Shown: positions 58,413 through 62,720 of the stretch, in pieces | How the letters are laid out: each line of letters starts with the position of its first letter | How positions within the stretch are numbered: the stretch's first letter is position 1 | Assembly (NCBI GenBank): GCA_023014485.1 | Contig: JAJOZX010001073.1 | Coordinates: 260,001 to 324,000 of the forward strand | DNA length: 64,000 nucleotides | Reading direction: 5' to 3' | Source of the DNA: Bathynomus jamesi | Lineage: Eukaryota; Arthropoda; Malacostraca; Isopoda; Cirolanidae | Made by a program: the position numbers and the translations under genes | Notes under the pieces: generated by a model | Databases searched by the model: none | What the model was told of the DNA's origin: nothing | What the model saw: the letters and a program-made list of their open reading frames with translations, nothing else

Positions 58413-61341
58413 TTATTATATATAAAATGAAAAGTTATAGTATTCAGTTATCCGTGATTAAGGGGTGGTCTATGATCACGGACAACTCAGTATACCCCGC
58501 AGTTGGGTGTGTAGTGCAGCCGCTGCTCTCCACCACCACCAAACACCGTTATTCTATTACAGTATAATGTACAATTAAGTATTCTGTACTCCCCACAAGA
58601 CGACGATATGCGAAGCCAGAAACGCGCATGTATATTGTATGAGGCGTGGAGAGAGACTGATAGTTGCATTGAGGTGGGTTGGTGGAAGGCGAGCCGCGGA
58701 TATAAACACCGGTCAAATCACGATTAACTCAGCGTCATGAGCGAGCAATGGTCGCGATGAGTAAATCATGATTAACTCGATTCACGATTGTGTAAATCAC
58801 GAACAACTGCGAAAGTACTGAATAAAACCTACGCTGTAGCCCGTAGGTCTAAATTTAAAAGAAAAAGCTATGGAACAAATGGTTTCATTAGAAATTTACC
58901 TGAATAGCTCTTGAGAAGAACTTGATAGCAGCCTCATGTTCCTTTTGTAATGAAAAACAATTGCCCGTAGCGCACCAGGACTGAGGAGAGTCCCTGTCTA
59001 CCTCCACAAGATCCTGCGCAAGTAGGCAATTGAATGAATTAAAGCTTAAATTTACTGATTTTAGTCTGAGGCAACAAAATAACGAGACAAAACAACGTCA
59101 TCTGCGAACACACTAGCTGTAACGAATTTTCCGACTTCTTTCGAGAATTCGACAGTCTTGACATTCAGTTGCTCTCACACTGCTAGTGCCACTTTTTTCT
59201 TCCACTAGTGGGAGTAGGCATTTGCGTTTAGTAACAGATAGACTTCAAATTCTTTTGGGTTTCAGAATTGGACATTTACAATGGATTTGAGTGCCGTGAA
59301 CATCGCAAGAGTCGTCGCCCTAATTGAAGATGGTCGGAGCCACCGTTACGTCGCCGATGCACTAGGAATTCCAAGAACAACGGTTCGACGTGTCTACCAA
59401 CGTTATGTGGAGACATGAGAGTACACCCGAAGACCAGGATCGGGACTATGGATCCAATGGGGACTAGTATTGTTCACGGACGAATCAAAATTTAATCTTC
59501 GAACATCCGATGGACTGGAAAGTGTGGAGAACAGGAGAAAGATTCGCCCGGTGCACTTTTATGGAGAGGGTTGCTTTTGGAGGAGTCAAATTGACATGCT
59601 CACGAGCGAAAGCAAGACGAGCATTGCGGTGGTGTGGAAGCAATTCCCGGCCCATTGCTGGATGTCTAGCATGTAAGTCACTTTCCATAAGTCTCCTAAC
59701 GGTTGGCTCCGATACACTGACGTCTCGAGATCTTTCCAGCTCATTGCGGACGTTTGTGGCAGTCAAGCGACGATCTCGCAAAACACTCGAGACGATGAAA
59801 CGATCGTCACGGGCGGATGGGCAGCGCGATCTTCCAGATCCTGGTCTTCGGGTGTACTCTCATGTCTCCACATAACGTTGGTAGACACGTCAAACCGTTG
59901 TTCTTGGAATTCCTAGTGCATCGGCGACGTAACGCTGGCTCCGACCATCTTCAATTAGGGCGACGACTCCTGCGATGTTCACGGCACTCAAATCCATTGT
60001 AAATGTCCAATTCTGAAAACCAAAAGAATTAGAAGTCTATTTGTTACTAAACGCAAATGCCTACTCGCACTAGTGAAAGAAAAAAGTGGCACTAGCAGTC
60101 TGAGAGCAACTGAATGTCACTGTCGAATTCTCGAAAGAAGTCGAAAATTCGTTACAGCTGACGTTGTTTTGTCTCGTTATTTGGTTGCCTCAGAGACTAT
60201 ATTTTCGAATTTTAAAACTTTTATAAACAGAAGTTTGCCCACTTTTTGCTTTTCACGATATTCCGAGTGGGCCAATTTTTGTGCCGCTCAGTGTATATAA
60301 ACTATATATATTCAAATTGGCCACCAGGGACTTGAAATTTTAATGAAAAATTGTTGTTGTTGACATTGTTGAAGAAAGAAAATACCTTCAACTAAGGAAA
60401 AACAATTACTTAAAATATTGATATTCAATTTATGAAATTAAATTATTATTTTGTCATTTTAGGGAGTAATAAAACTTTTTTCACATGATTTTCGCTACGG
60501 TATACAAGTAACAAATTTTGGTGCTATATATTATGAAGTGAGCTATATTATTTTCAATTTGTTGTTTTAAACAATGCCATATACCAAATTATAGGAAAAA
60601 TTGAAGATGGTGTGGTGTCATGCGCTGCATGATTTGTCCTGGAATGCCCCAGGTGTTCAGTCTTGAATTTTCAACTTTCAAAAAAGTTATATTAATTCTA
60701 ATGATATTCATCGACACTTGTGCTGAATCAACCTTGATTTTGGCCTTGCGTGTTATTATTATTAATTAACCCGTTTGCCACGCAACCCTAATATCAGTAA
60801 TATCACGGGCTCTCGCTTCTGACCATTTCTGCGGAGCCCCGTATATACACGGGCTTAAACTTTAACCCGATATCTCTCTTTGCGTAGCCCGTGTTTTTGG
60901 CTCGAATCTTAACTGGGCGCCCGCGCAGTTAACGGGTTAATTTGAAATCTGCCTGCCGCCAAATTGGATAGCGTGCAAGCCCGGAGTCGGAGAAGTTTGC
61001 CGGTTATTCATCTATAGTTAAAATTACTTTCAAAACATTATTATGAAAATGATTATCAATTAGCAAGCTGCATATTCATAACCCTCTTGCATACTACCTA
61101 AAAGAACTCCGCGTACCGCAAGGTTGGGAATAGCTGCTTTAGAACATTAAAACACGAGCAACGAGGATAGCGTAACACTATGATATGGCAATTTTATCTT
61201 CCAAGTAAAAATTTAGCTAGCAAGTTTACCTGAGCTAAGGAAGACAACTGGACCTCTTTCTGAAGATGCCAGAGAGCAGTACTGTAGAAGTCCATCAAGT
61301 GTAAGGAGTGTGGTTCTCTCTCTCTCACTTCATTAAAGTAC
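24816..61341 (-). CDS. CDC27: CDC27/APC3, anaphase-promoting complex TPR subunit (3' half of gene)
   Basis: Seven exons on the - strand, in transcript order: 61341-61230, 59013-58900, 31972-31845, 31446-31329, 30938-30735, 28535-28367, 25573-24816. All joins are GT-AG and keep phase. The protein follows vertebrate CDC27 through its C-terminal TPR superhelix: FYSTALWHLQKEVQLS, SPQSWCATGNCFSLQKEH, YAYTLLGHEYLATEELD, HYNAWYGIGLVLFKQE, NPLCKYHRAS, IVPKESNVYFLLGK, THLALMNFSWAMDLDPKD. CDC27 is a scaffold TPR subunit of the APC/C ubiquitin ligase and receives the IR tails of CDC20/CDH1 and APC10. The N-terminal half lies beyond the window. The tail exon is unusual (see its entry). Introns are full of transposons. 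Confidence 0.95.
25825..25917. repeat. foldback element (about 31-bp arms)
   Basis: GCTATCACCTCCAATTG and its inverse CAATTGGAGGTGATAGC start arms that extend through GATATCCC on both sides. The loop of about 20 bp is unrelated. It lies in the last CDC27 intron, directly left of the ZBED-type hAT element. Confidence 0.75.
25923..28224 (+). mobile_element. hAT element of the ZBED/SCAND3 type, degenerate
   Basis: The ends read CAGGGTTTCTCAATGGGG on the left and, in inverse, CAGGGTTTTTTTTAACC on the right. No clean 8-bp duplication was found. A broken transposase is present on the + strand. The element lies wholly inside the last CDC27 intron, opposite in orientation to the gene. Confidence 0.7.
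26170..27950 (+). pseudogene. ZBED-type hAT transposase pseudogene
   Basis: Pieces in several frames follow a ZBED5/SCAND3-like protein. They include an N-terminal BED-like area (MAQSTKKKCRQYSVEYL), then FSIQLDESTTAENNVLLMAY, AWATDGAPAMAGRYRGF (catalytic Asp region), VLTVHCVLHCHNLVAK (Cys/His block) and NNELFERLLMHTEVRWPSKG. FEKMNEVSVKLQG follows and a C-terminal area reads RLNIAKSGALRLKL-like. Stops and frameshifts are frequent. Confidence 0.75.
28367..28535 (-). CDS. CDC27: CDC27 exon: last TPR and start of tail
   Basis: It begins VYKRLGDTHLALMNFSWAMD and includes DPKDANNQFKEAID, matching the final TPR of CDC27. The donor lies at AATA|GTGAGA (28366-28365) and the exon ends in phase 1. A stop at 28338 would be reached if this donor were not used. 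Confidence 0.9.
28664..29827 (+). pseudogene. BED-finger hAT transposase fragment, copy 1
   Basis: A 262-codon frame (from 29039) starts after a repeat-rich end region with CTGGGTTTTT motifs. It has a BED-type finger (CNYCKESITRKIV, then HHLEKC), a Ser-rich spacer, and the segment RKRLASDLLIKINDEVIHEM followed by NGWSSVGNDPIIAHSIHNG. These parallel the element at 47-55 kb (RKDLAGDLLTEVHDEIEQNL, DRWSSVRNDPIIAISIH), so both belong to one family. It is truncated after KKTAEYCA, so the catalytic core's later part is missing. Confidence 0.75.
30104..30569. mobile_element. hAT-type MITE
   Basis: The inverted ends CAGCGGTTCTCAAC and CACCGTTCCTCAAC both adjoin a GGGTCCGC motif. The flanks CACTATAC and CACTAACA may be a decayed 8-bp target duplication. 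No coding content. It lies in a CDC27 intron. Confidence 0.6.
30735..30938 (-). CDS. CDC27: CDC27 exon: TPR repeats
   Basis: 204 bp, phase 0 at both ends. Encodes VEHTLQKSNAALATLNKAL, NPLCKYHRASILHAL and LKEIVPKESNVYFLLGK, near-collinear with the vertebrate protein. Acceptor ATTCAG, donor AAG|GTTAGA. Confidence 0.95.
31329..31446 (-). CDS. CDC27: CDC27 exon: TPR repeat
   Basis: 118 bp. It completes the Trp codon from the previous exon and encodes YGIGLVLFKQERFAQAEWYF, then PQCSVLLCHVAV. Acceptor TTTTAG, donor GTT|GTAAGT. Confidence 0.93.
31480..31516. repeat. (AAT)n microsatellite
   Basis: AAT triplets in a short CDC27 intron. Confidence 0.8.
31845..31972 (-). CDS. CDC27: CDC27 exon: TPR repeat
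   Basis: 128 bp, starts in phase 0 after the 27-kb intron. Encodes VDPGFAYAYTLLGHEYLATE and RSAVRIDRRHYNAW. Acceptor ATCCTCAG, donor GCGTG|GTACGT. Confidence 0.93.
31973..33238. other. CDC27 intron stretch; no gene seen
   Basis: The beginning (in transcript sense, the 3' end) of the 27-kb intron. AT-rich with scattered small open frames and no transposon ends or protein similarity that I recognise. Confidence 0.5.
33239..33957. mobile_element. hAT-type MITE with arrays of AAATACAAAT
   Basis: The element (33247-33949) has inverted ends CAGGGATGGGGTCAAATAC and a perfect 8-bp target duplication ACTAGGGG (33239-33246 and 33950-33957). Both end regions are made of imperfect AAATACAAAT repeats, and the middle is plain AT-rich sequence. 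There is no transposase, so it must use a hAT enzyme in trans. Confidence 0.9.
34148..34514 (+). pseudogene. mariner transposase, N-terminal part (left half of a split element)
   Basis: Frames read MASNSDVRHKQSC, VGNIHKRAQNVYGDAIVDRS and STVGRWSKR, then RFIRSNRRVTYKELPLELG and SEGSVNTIIQQLGYSK, the usual mariner helix-turn-helix region. The sequence then stops at an 8-bp TTCACGGT. The continuation is at 43950, where the same 8 bp is repeated and SRFVPRKLT follows. The two halves were separated by a transposon insertion. Confidence 0.8.
34692..34927 (-). pseudogene. C-terminal part of the C2HC-finger transposase
   Basis: The last about 78 codons of the transposase lie left of the BEL element and end at a stop at 34692. 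They read TFSILGYIVEHKGSIKPS and MITQKAIDQWPS. The frame continues in phase from the segment ending at 41048 once one copy of the GTCC duplication is discounted. Confidence 0.75.
34928..35494 (+). repeat. BEL/Pao 5' LTR
   Basis: 567 bp, starts TATGGAAAATTTGGGAG and ends TATTTTTTCCATA. Nearly identical to 40484-41047, with a 3-bp length difference in a GAA run near 35140. Confidence 0.93.
35501..35517 (+). promoter_or_regulatory. candidate primer-binding site
   Basis: TGGTGGCCCGTGTGGGG lies six bases after the 5' LTR. It begins with TGG, the complement of a tRNA CCA end, and is GC-rich, unlike its surroundings. The matching tRNA was not determined. Confidence 0.55.
35883..37799 (+). CDS. BEL/Pao gag-protease
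   Basis: 638 codons. The N-terminal part is coiled-coil-like. A DUF1759-type gag block follows near residues 135-290 (VPIFEGDRTKFQSFLEKFDS). Three Cys/His knuckles lie near residues 360-435 (CKFCSADDHYSTRC, CTKCTGAGHTNKDC, CVNCGSLNHVSCLC). An aspartic protease block sits near residue 481 as RCLIDSCSQQTFV; Gly of the usual D-S/T-G is Cys. Start ATG at 35883 is preceded by an untranslated leader of about 390 bp after the LTR. The frame ends in TGA CTA, and the next ORF follows in the same frame, so pol could be made by stop-codon readthrough. Confidence 0.9.
   Translation: MAECEAIEAKIKSLKRKRSARKGVITRLLTTFNSKENPNKRDYDTILGGLNRIKQEIIIIDEEIVTETDALNVGEETYTALLCEQEQNIFEIDSHINELYAALDNLPNNLEATNQSLIEAFRNVSISNDDNKQLKAKLPTLQVPIFEGDRTKFQSFLEKFDSLIGNKDYISDVDKFSYLLNYLKGPALKLVDALPAIGSSYKIALKLLERNFLNKKEIVNDLAIKLKNIKPAKDNHQDLYNFYCEIECMLGHLQNNDIDLEKSAWFIQAIIFDCLPTQIRDIFQRITGNTYPTLDEIRNEFPNVLSMYKSSKIDSQTKIDSQTKKIQTKPQPQQKDKSEQKVIGLTPTLRNFNVTTEFVRKCKFCSADDHYSTRCTKYVDLESRINRCSQLNLCTKCTGAGHTNKDCKTKIRFKCVNCGSLNHVSCLCDSFKNSNKQNLKKNEKTFNGHISINNVNKNSSVLLPTITLDLKNKEGGTTPIRCLIDSCSQQTFVDQSLVNQLGLQTHKNEQELCITSFVKENEQKEKYNTVNLDLDIPTENKTTNIEVVVIEQVGQQKFKIPNLKEVIQQLKKQYKIADRNLNDDIIDNVQMLIGADYIHLIQKGIVRIGDGIALDTHWGIAPLGHIDKYKITMKNKNI
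37797..37802 (+). promoter_or_regulatory. in-frame UGA-CUA stop, candidate readthrough signal
   Basis: TGA at 37797-37799 is followed directly by CTA. UGA-CUA is a well-known leaky stop context. Gag-protease and the RT frame are in the same phase with no other stop between them. Confidence 0.45.
37800..39929 (+). CDS. BEL/Pao pol: reverse transcriptase and RNase H
   Basis: The frame is open from the codon after the UGA to 39929 (about 709 codons). RT blocks are TTKLRVVYNCSLKDGNKHSL, YAVQSDISKAFLRI (catalytic Asp), FNVVLFGANASPSLLA and the active site FYVDNLVGS near residue 280 of the frame from 37809; YVDN replaces YVDD, as in some Pao elements. RNase H begins near TLHVFGDASEKVYGCC and goes on through YIWLDSQICLAW to PADFLTRGL. 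There is no strong ATG near the start, so expression probably depends on gag readthrough. The frame shifts at the integrase deletion (about 39900-39925) and ends. Confidence 0.9.
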   Translation, partial: LTNLPYYDKVLHNSNNDINTEILNKSLTTEELDKGVQQLWLLESVGVQDGDHTDENQLMAENFENTIMYENGHYSIELPWKINSPKLNDNLKVAKGHLYNLMRRLKNDKRIKMYDDVFKDQLEKGFIEEVKDHPFKKDNCHYLTHTGVYRKDAPTTKLRVVYNCSLKDGNKHSLNDCLIEGPNLISDLVKILLRFRLDDYAVQSDISKAFLRIHLKNNYDKDQLRFLWFNDPYDLNKGFKTFKFNVVLFGANASPSLLALTIKHHLNLYDENDLTVQFLKDHFYVDNLVGSTKTESELNEVYIKADKIMKEGNFELREWITNNERLNQKIKSEDKGLTEPTNRVKTLGMIWDLNSDSKVHDSLCTKGYTLDTTANTKRKILSESSKIFDPMGLLLPSTIRSRVLLQEFWKQKVDWDDPITNKQQDSWKRLAKDLNKLQNINIPRVCGHRDTPQTLHVFGDASEKVYGCCAYLVGEDGSHLIYAKGKVTPLKQKKTIPQLELLAGYLAVKITVFLHEVYYDVNITTTYIWLDSQICLAWINSDELNSKNIFVRNRLRDIKEARQNLDITFRYIPTKQNPADFLTRGLSCKLLKSNKNWFHGPEFIQDETMWPAEQINVKLNMITTNKVEPLLDYNSYSDFGKLVRVTSYCLRFIHNCLKKINKQRNNDNEMYTSLATKYWIKHIQQTEYKNEIDFLTIGKQMNKVPSVGH
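39920..40267 (+). pseudogene. BEL/Pao pol C-terminal (DUF5641-like) remnant
   Basis: In a frame different from RT, the sequence reads WPLGRVLELKTGEDGLTRVV, then DVSLLYPLEVGP, then a basic end (SRPQRSTALRARQML) and TAA at 40265. This is the conserved end of BEL/Pao integrase. The catalytic integrase core that should precede it is absent, so a deletion fused RNase H to this tail out of frame. Confidence 0.8.
40297..40371 (+). other. two tandem hairpins near the 3' end of the BEL element
   Basis: CACCCTTTTC-ATTTT-GAAAAGGGTG and CACTTTTTA-TAT-TAAAAAGTG are perfect stem-loops in tandem. Each is preceded by AAAATGC and followed by AGGA. The stems differ in sequence but both pair fully, as if kept by paired changes. 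They may be a structured RNA signal in the 3' untranslated part. Function unknown. Confidence 0.5.
40484..41047 (+). repeat. BEL/Pao 3' LTR
   Basis: 564 bp, near-identical to the 5' LTR and followed directly by the GTCC target duplication. The sequence directly upstream is not a classical polypurine tract. Confidence 0.93.
41048..43367 (-). pseudogene. C2HC-finger transposase, N-terminal and core parts
   Basis: It begins at ATG 43367 (MDPNIDEVGEKSEG), then a C2HC finger (YFCGQCKNKYSKKQNWEEHF to NICY) and a Ser/Lys-rich linker. A frame change follows near 42840. The core has VTITADIGTILGLSMLVVLV, KVSGMVGDGAFCKDNEPF and FRWDLMHLVNRAHVDAL, which have the look of RNase-H-fold catalytic blocks of hAT-like enzymes. 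A second frame change lies near 41700, then the protein runs to the BEL insertion at 41048 and resumes at 34927. Frame changes could be mutations or very short introns. Family not identified with certainty. Confidence 0.7.
43400..43568. repeat. imperfect GTAAGTAAAA repeats
   Basis: About 170 bp of degenerate 6-10-bp units (AGTAAAAGTAAGT and variants), just upstream of the C2HC-finger transposase start on the - strand. It may be subterminal repeats or the promoter region of the transposon. Confidence 0.65.
43950..44662 (+). pseudogene. mariner transposase, C-terminal part (right half of split element)
   Basis: After the second TTCACGGT the frames read SRFVPRKLT, then FESLVRYETEGDDFLSRIV with the first catalytic Asp in VTGDETRVHHFEPETKHQS. 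MEWHHALSP and a second Asp in LSHDNARQH follow. Later motifs are broken. It is collinear with the N-terminal part ending at 34514. Confidence 0.8.
44663..45274. other. CDC27 intron stretch; no gene seen
   Basis: AT-rich spacer with (AAT)n runs near 44978 and, as (ATT)n, near 45058. Nothing else recognised. Confidence 0.5.
45275..45560 (+). pseudogene. non-LTR retrotransposon fragment (same family as 1184-3440)
   Basis: Reads LTSKAFDEVWHKSL-like and then KAINGGVPRGSVLSPTLL, the RT blocks also seen near 2395-2600, with similar DNA sequence. Short and broken. Confidence 0.75.
45560..46740 (-). pseudogene. Jockey-like LINE fragment, endonuclease end to RT
   Basis: On the - strand, blocks occur in native order: EKADWSPFRVLATVSSAVEG, LVPWWPDNCR, FRRARARTRRLM and SFVVTINSQT (46700-46300), then FNRVSREGILPSGWRLA with DHSHPLNYHPI (46080-45960), then SPSQCGF and CSTTVILIQLE (near 45650). 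These are typical of Jockey-clade elements. A 182-codon frame (46654-46109) is open, but the remainder is broken. Opposite in orientation to the neighbouring LINE fragment. Confidence 0.75.
46741..47160. other. CDC27 intron stretch; no gene seen
   Basis: AT-rich spacer with no recognised coding or transposon signal, apart from a GTGGGGGTGGGGGG stretch near 46813. Confidence 0.5.
48620..48680. repeat. (TA)n microsatellite
   Basis: TA run at the left edge of the Tigger element, inside the hAT intron. Confidence 0.9.
48695..48812 (+). repeat. five TATAAGCAC subterminal motifs (5' end of Tigger)
   Basis: Copies at 48695, 48710, 48727, 48787 and 48804. At the 3' end a direct copy lies at about 50701 and an inverted one at 50750-50758. 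They are likely transposase-binding sites, by analogy with subterminal repeats of other elements. Confidence 0.7.
48817..48950 (+). promoter_or_regulatory. four 32-34-bp repeats with inverted CCAAT boxes, plus TATA box
   Basis: Four copies of a GAAGATGCTGATTGGTGGAAA unit-type repeat place ATTGG (inverted CCAAT) at 48830, 48862, 48894 and 48928. A TATATAT box follows at 48944-48950, and the transposase ATG is at 49012. The even spacing and position upstream of the ORF fit a Pol II promoter. Confidence 0.6.
49012..50503 (+). pseudogene. Tigger transposase with one frameshift
   Basis: ATG at 49012 (MASKRKSFTLEFKLKVIQAV) starts a pogo/CENP-B-type helix-turn-helix region (KKADVARKFNIDHTIVSRWL). 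A second DNA-binding domain reads SGPLLIEKAKALVQE and TSGWLQKFQKRFNI. A 1-base change near 49475 shifts the frame. The catalytic domain then follows with all three Asp blocks: FNADETGLYF, LLLDQCPAH and LPSNTTSLLQPMDGGII. The C-terminal part is acidic and ends SILDYFPK. Apart from the frameshift it is intact over about 490 codons, so this is a young copy. Confidence 0.9.
50773..50839. repeat. (TA)n(CA)n microsatellite
   Basis: TA run interrupted by a short shift, ending in CA repeats, between the Tigger and the next mariner. Confidence 0.85.
50840..51210 (+). mobile_element. mariner family A, copy 1 (strongly deleted, right end truncated)
   Basis: It starts CAGGGTGGGCCGTAAGTTTC like the fuller copy at 52141. 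It jumps from the left terminal repeat straight into the C-terminal transposase part (DQQFPDAWIGRRGPVEWPPR). The right inverted repeat breaks off after CCTATGTATGGAA. Confidence 0.85.
51294..52008 (-). mobile_element. hAT deletion derivative related to the 3575-6290 family
   Basis: The inverted ends TAGAGGTCRCTCAACG face each other 715 bp apart. The - strand retains a C-terminal transposase piece (FVTKNTQSLFTKLNFPDEFL, then AEQWEEDTHYQTAKETV, then DFAERGVAL) matching FVTKNTLAFFHLL and DPAERGVALMKDF of the hAT at 3.6-6.3 kb. The sequence outside the ends is itself inverted (TTAATATT / AATATTAA), so the target duplication is unclear. Confidence 0.75.
52141..52896 (+). mobile_element. mariner family A, copy 2
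   Basis: Perfect-looking inverted ends CAGGGTGGGCCGTAAGTTTC are flanked by TA. The 756-bp element lacks the N-terminal DNA-binding region and keeps the DDE part. Confidence 0.9.
52230..52829 (+). pseudogene. mariner transposase, catalytic part
   Basis: Open for about 200 codons: LFTDEANFYVNGEVNRQN (first Asp), KVMVWAGIWGDRIIGPI, FQQDGAPPHYGLHVRRYL (second Asp), PPRSPDLTPLDFYLWGH (third Asp), ending HVEHII. All three catalytic acidic blocks are present, but the N-terminal DNA-binding half is gone, so the protein could not bind transposon ends. Confidence 0.85.
52897..52948. repeat. (TA)n microsatellite
   Basis: TA run between two adjacent mariner derivatives. Confidence 0.9.
52949..53552 (+). 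mobile_element. mariner family B, core-deleted derivative
   Basis: Inverted ends CAGGGTGTCCCATARGTCC, TA flanks, 604 bp. Keeps the N-terminal part (NRSQREVAAKFNRQHPDREP, then SCVSRLVAKFKETGSI, then GVSKSSIHRILQAYKWHPYK) and ends soon after. The catalytic core is missing. Confidence 0.85.
53561..54110 (+). mobile_element. mariner family C, core-deleted derivative
   Basis: Inverted ends CAGGGCTATTCAAAATGATT, TA flanks, 550 bp. It encodes an N-terminal piece (MASGQQKAFCVLQFSSCKSV, then SIHWWYRQFEET) joined to the C-terminal end (LERVWEEFDYRVDVARVTRG). The core is deleted. Confidence 0.85.
55771..55872 (+). pseudogene. Tc3-like transposase remnant, left part
   Basis: Reads PTFIEIAKQLGRDHRTVKK and then GTKLRQRSDKGDI up to the TA where a mariner inserted. 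Continues at 57313. Confidence 0.6.
55949..57128 (-). pseudogene. mariner transposase (family E), inactivated
   Basis: ATG at 57128 (MAVSEEHIRHIMLYEFKKGN), then helix-turn-helix parts (ATRNIQDVYGNDILHVRKCQ, ARSGRPAEFDDDLL, NSPPSTIHRHLQQLGKVSK). After a frameshift near 56780 the first catalytic block reads VTGGEKWILYQN; Gly replaces the catalytic Asp of VTGDEKW. A MITE at 56387-56588 breaks the gene. The C-terminal part (VFHHDNARPHTARITS, then PPYSPDLAPSDYHLF) keeps the other two acidic residues. Confidence 0.88.
56379..56596. mobile_element. hAT-type MITE nested in the mariner
   Basis: Inverted ends TAGGCTGACCATA, about 202 bp, with a perfect 8-bp duplication GTATTACA on both sides. The interior is T-rich and CCCGT-rich. 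No coding content. Confidence 0.88.
57313..57632 (+). pseudogene. Tc3-like transposase remnant, right part
   Basis: Resumes after the mariner with KSDKAVDI-like sequence and later DECGATLDGPHGWSRGWIAK near 57570, a typical Tc3-type catalytic block. Many stops. Confidence 0.6.
57633..58440. other. CDC27 intron stretch; no gene seen
   Basis: AT-rich spacer. A hAT-type end (in inverse, CAGCAGTGTTTCTCAACC) lies near 58259-58277 without a clear partner. TA repeat near 58382-58412. Confidence 0.5.
58447..58823. mobile_element. possible Tigger-type MITE
   Basis: CAGTTATCCGTGATTAA on the left and, in inverse, CAGTACTTTCGCAGTTGTTC GTGATTTAC on the right share a tail-like GTGATTWA block. Several internal GATTAACTC motifs. 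No coding content. Weak call. Confidence 0.35.
58900..59013 (-). CDS. CDC27: CDC27 exon: TPR repeat
   Basis: 114 bp, phase 0 at both ends. Encodes DLVEVDRDSPQSWCATGNCF and SLQKEHEAAIKFFSRAIQ. Acceptor TTGCGCAG, donor CAG|GTAAAT. Confidence 0.95.
59064..60293. mobile_element. rearranged Tc1-like element, copy 2 (internal inversion)
   Basis: Both ends carry the Tc1 5' region in opposite orientation. The left arm (59064-59434) and right arm (about 59836-60190) form a long inverted repeat with MDLSAVNIARVVALIEDGRS near the inner side. The + strand then has a catalytic block (FTDESKFNLRTSDGLESV) to about 59590. From there the - strand encodes the rest of the N-terminal half (LAFAREHVNLTPPK back to MDLSAVNIAG). 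The right end is complete (CGCTCAGTG, then TA). The left lacks the outer about 100 bp. The inversion junction matches copy 1 at 20.9-21.7 kb. Confidence 0.8.
60296..60765. other. CDC27 intron stretch; no gene seen
   Basis: AT-rich spacer with no recognised signal. Confidence 0.5.
60766..60940. mobile_element. piggyBac-type MITE
   Basis: TTAA at both ends (60766-60769 and 60937-60940) with short inverted ends CCCGTT. A GC-rich 167-bp interior contains repeated CCCGTRTWTWC-type motifs. No coding content. Confidence 0.6.
60941..61229. other. CDC27 intron stretch; no gene seen
   Basis: Contains a hAT-type end near 61120 (in inverse, GCTATTCCCAACCTTGCGG) without a clear partner. Confidence 0.45.
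61230..61341 (-). CDS. CDC27: CDC27 exon (most upstream exon in the window)
   Basis: 112 bp. Encodes YFNEVREREPHSLHLMDFYS and TALWHLQKEVQLSSLAQ, matching the EGMEIYSTTLWHLQKDVALS region of vertebrate CDC27. Acceptor TTTTTAAG at 61342-61343, donor CAG|GTAAAC. Confidence 0.93.
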
Positions 61342-61946
61342 CTTAAAAAGAAAGAAATTAAATGAACACTTAGAATTTAAATACTGCAAGTGCTAGTACA
61401 ATACAAGAATCAGGGTCTATTCCCAATATTAATCCTATTTCCTGCGTAACTTTGTCCACAAAATTATGCAAAAACAGATAGACATTCAAAATCTTATGTA
61501 GGATACTTGAGGGGTCTTAAGGTACCTAGGCACCAAAATTAAAATTCGCCAGAAATCGCCTCCAAAATTCAGCAATATTCTCGCAATAATATCTCTGTTA
61601 TTAATTGAGCTAGAACGTTCATTTTTGGCTAAATTAGAGTTCTAAGTATGTTAATGAAGATGATGTTTTTAGAATAGATTCTCATATTTTATATATCTAT
61701 ATTTTTTTGAATTTTTTGATTTTCTTATTATATCGAACTTTGGGTGAACTTTTGGCTGGCGATAGAGGTGAAAATAGTAGTTCGCTTCATAAGGTTTTCA
61801 ACCATACTTCGTGTCGTAAGGTCATTATAACTCAAACCACGCGATAGAGGAATGGTAAAAATAGTGATATCCATCAAAAACACGTTTCTGCCTGTGGTGG
61901 CGCTTAGGTATCTTAAGACGCGCGACCCCTCACTTGTAGTTAGTTA
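61342..61946. other. CDC27 intron stretch; no exon seen
   Basis: I searched the - strand for the next upstream CDC27 exon (the segment around HHYNTGWVLCQIGRAYFEL in vertebrates) and did not find it before the window end. Confidence 0.45.
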
Positions 61947-62083
61947 TCAGGTCATCCCATAAGTAATGTTTTTTACGATAGATTAAGTTTAAACTAGTCC
62001 TACTCAATGCAAAAAACTTCACTTTTTTACGTGAAGGTCAAAATATGAGAATAAAAACCCACTCTAATAGACAGAGTTTATTT

Positions 62084-62124
62084 CCACGACAGTTTCGACG
62101 CCCACTGGCATCCTCCTCGGGTGG
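62084..62124 (-). ncRNA. hammerhead-like motif, left arm
   Basis: Inverse copy of the motif at 63662-63702: CCAC/GTGG outer helix, CCGAGGA core, GATGCC/GGCGTC helix II, GAAAC then TGTC. Confidence 0.4.
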
Positions 62125-62720
62125 ATACAGAAACACAAATGAAACAAAACAAGAGGGAAAAACAGTTCAGGGATCGACCGTTAAGAAATTCGCACCTAGG
62201 TTGGATTCCATTCTCTCGAGACAGGAGGGGCATTTTCATTAAGTACATTCGCACAAATTTTAAAACTATCTTCCTGTTCTAAACATACAGATTCTATTAT
62301 TTTTACATAATTATTACATTTATAATTAAATTTATTACATTTAATATTGCATAATTATTAATTACAGAAATTATAAATTTATTATTACATTGGTTATTAC
62401 ATTGTTGTTTATTATACAGAAATTATAAACCGAAAAACGAATGAAAAAAGGCGATTAGGAAATAATCCAGAGACCATTGAGAAATTCGCACCTAGGTTAG
62501 ATATCGTTCTCCCGAAACCAGAAGGGCATTTTATTACAGGGTCAGCTTATAACTACATTTCCACAAATTAAAAATATCTTCTTGTTCTATACATACAGAT
62601 CCTAATGTTTTGACATAATTACTGCATATATTTATTTCCACATTAATTACTTCCATTATTACATTTACTAAAAGCGAGTAAGGAAACATTCCAATCCAGA
62701 GACATTTAAGAAATTCACAC

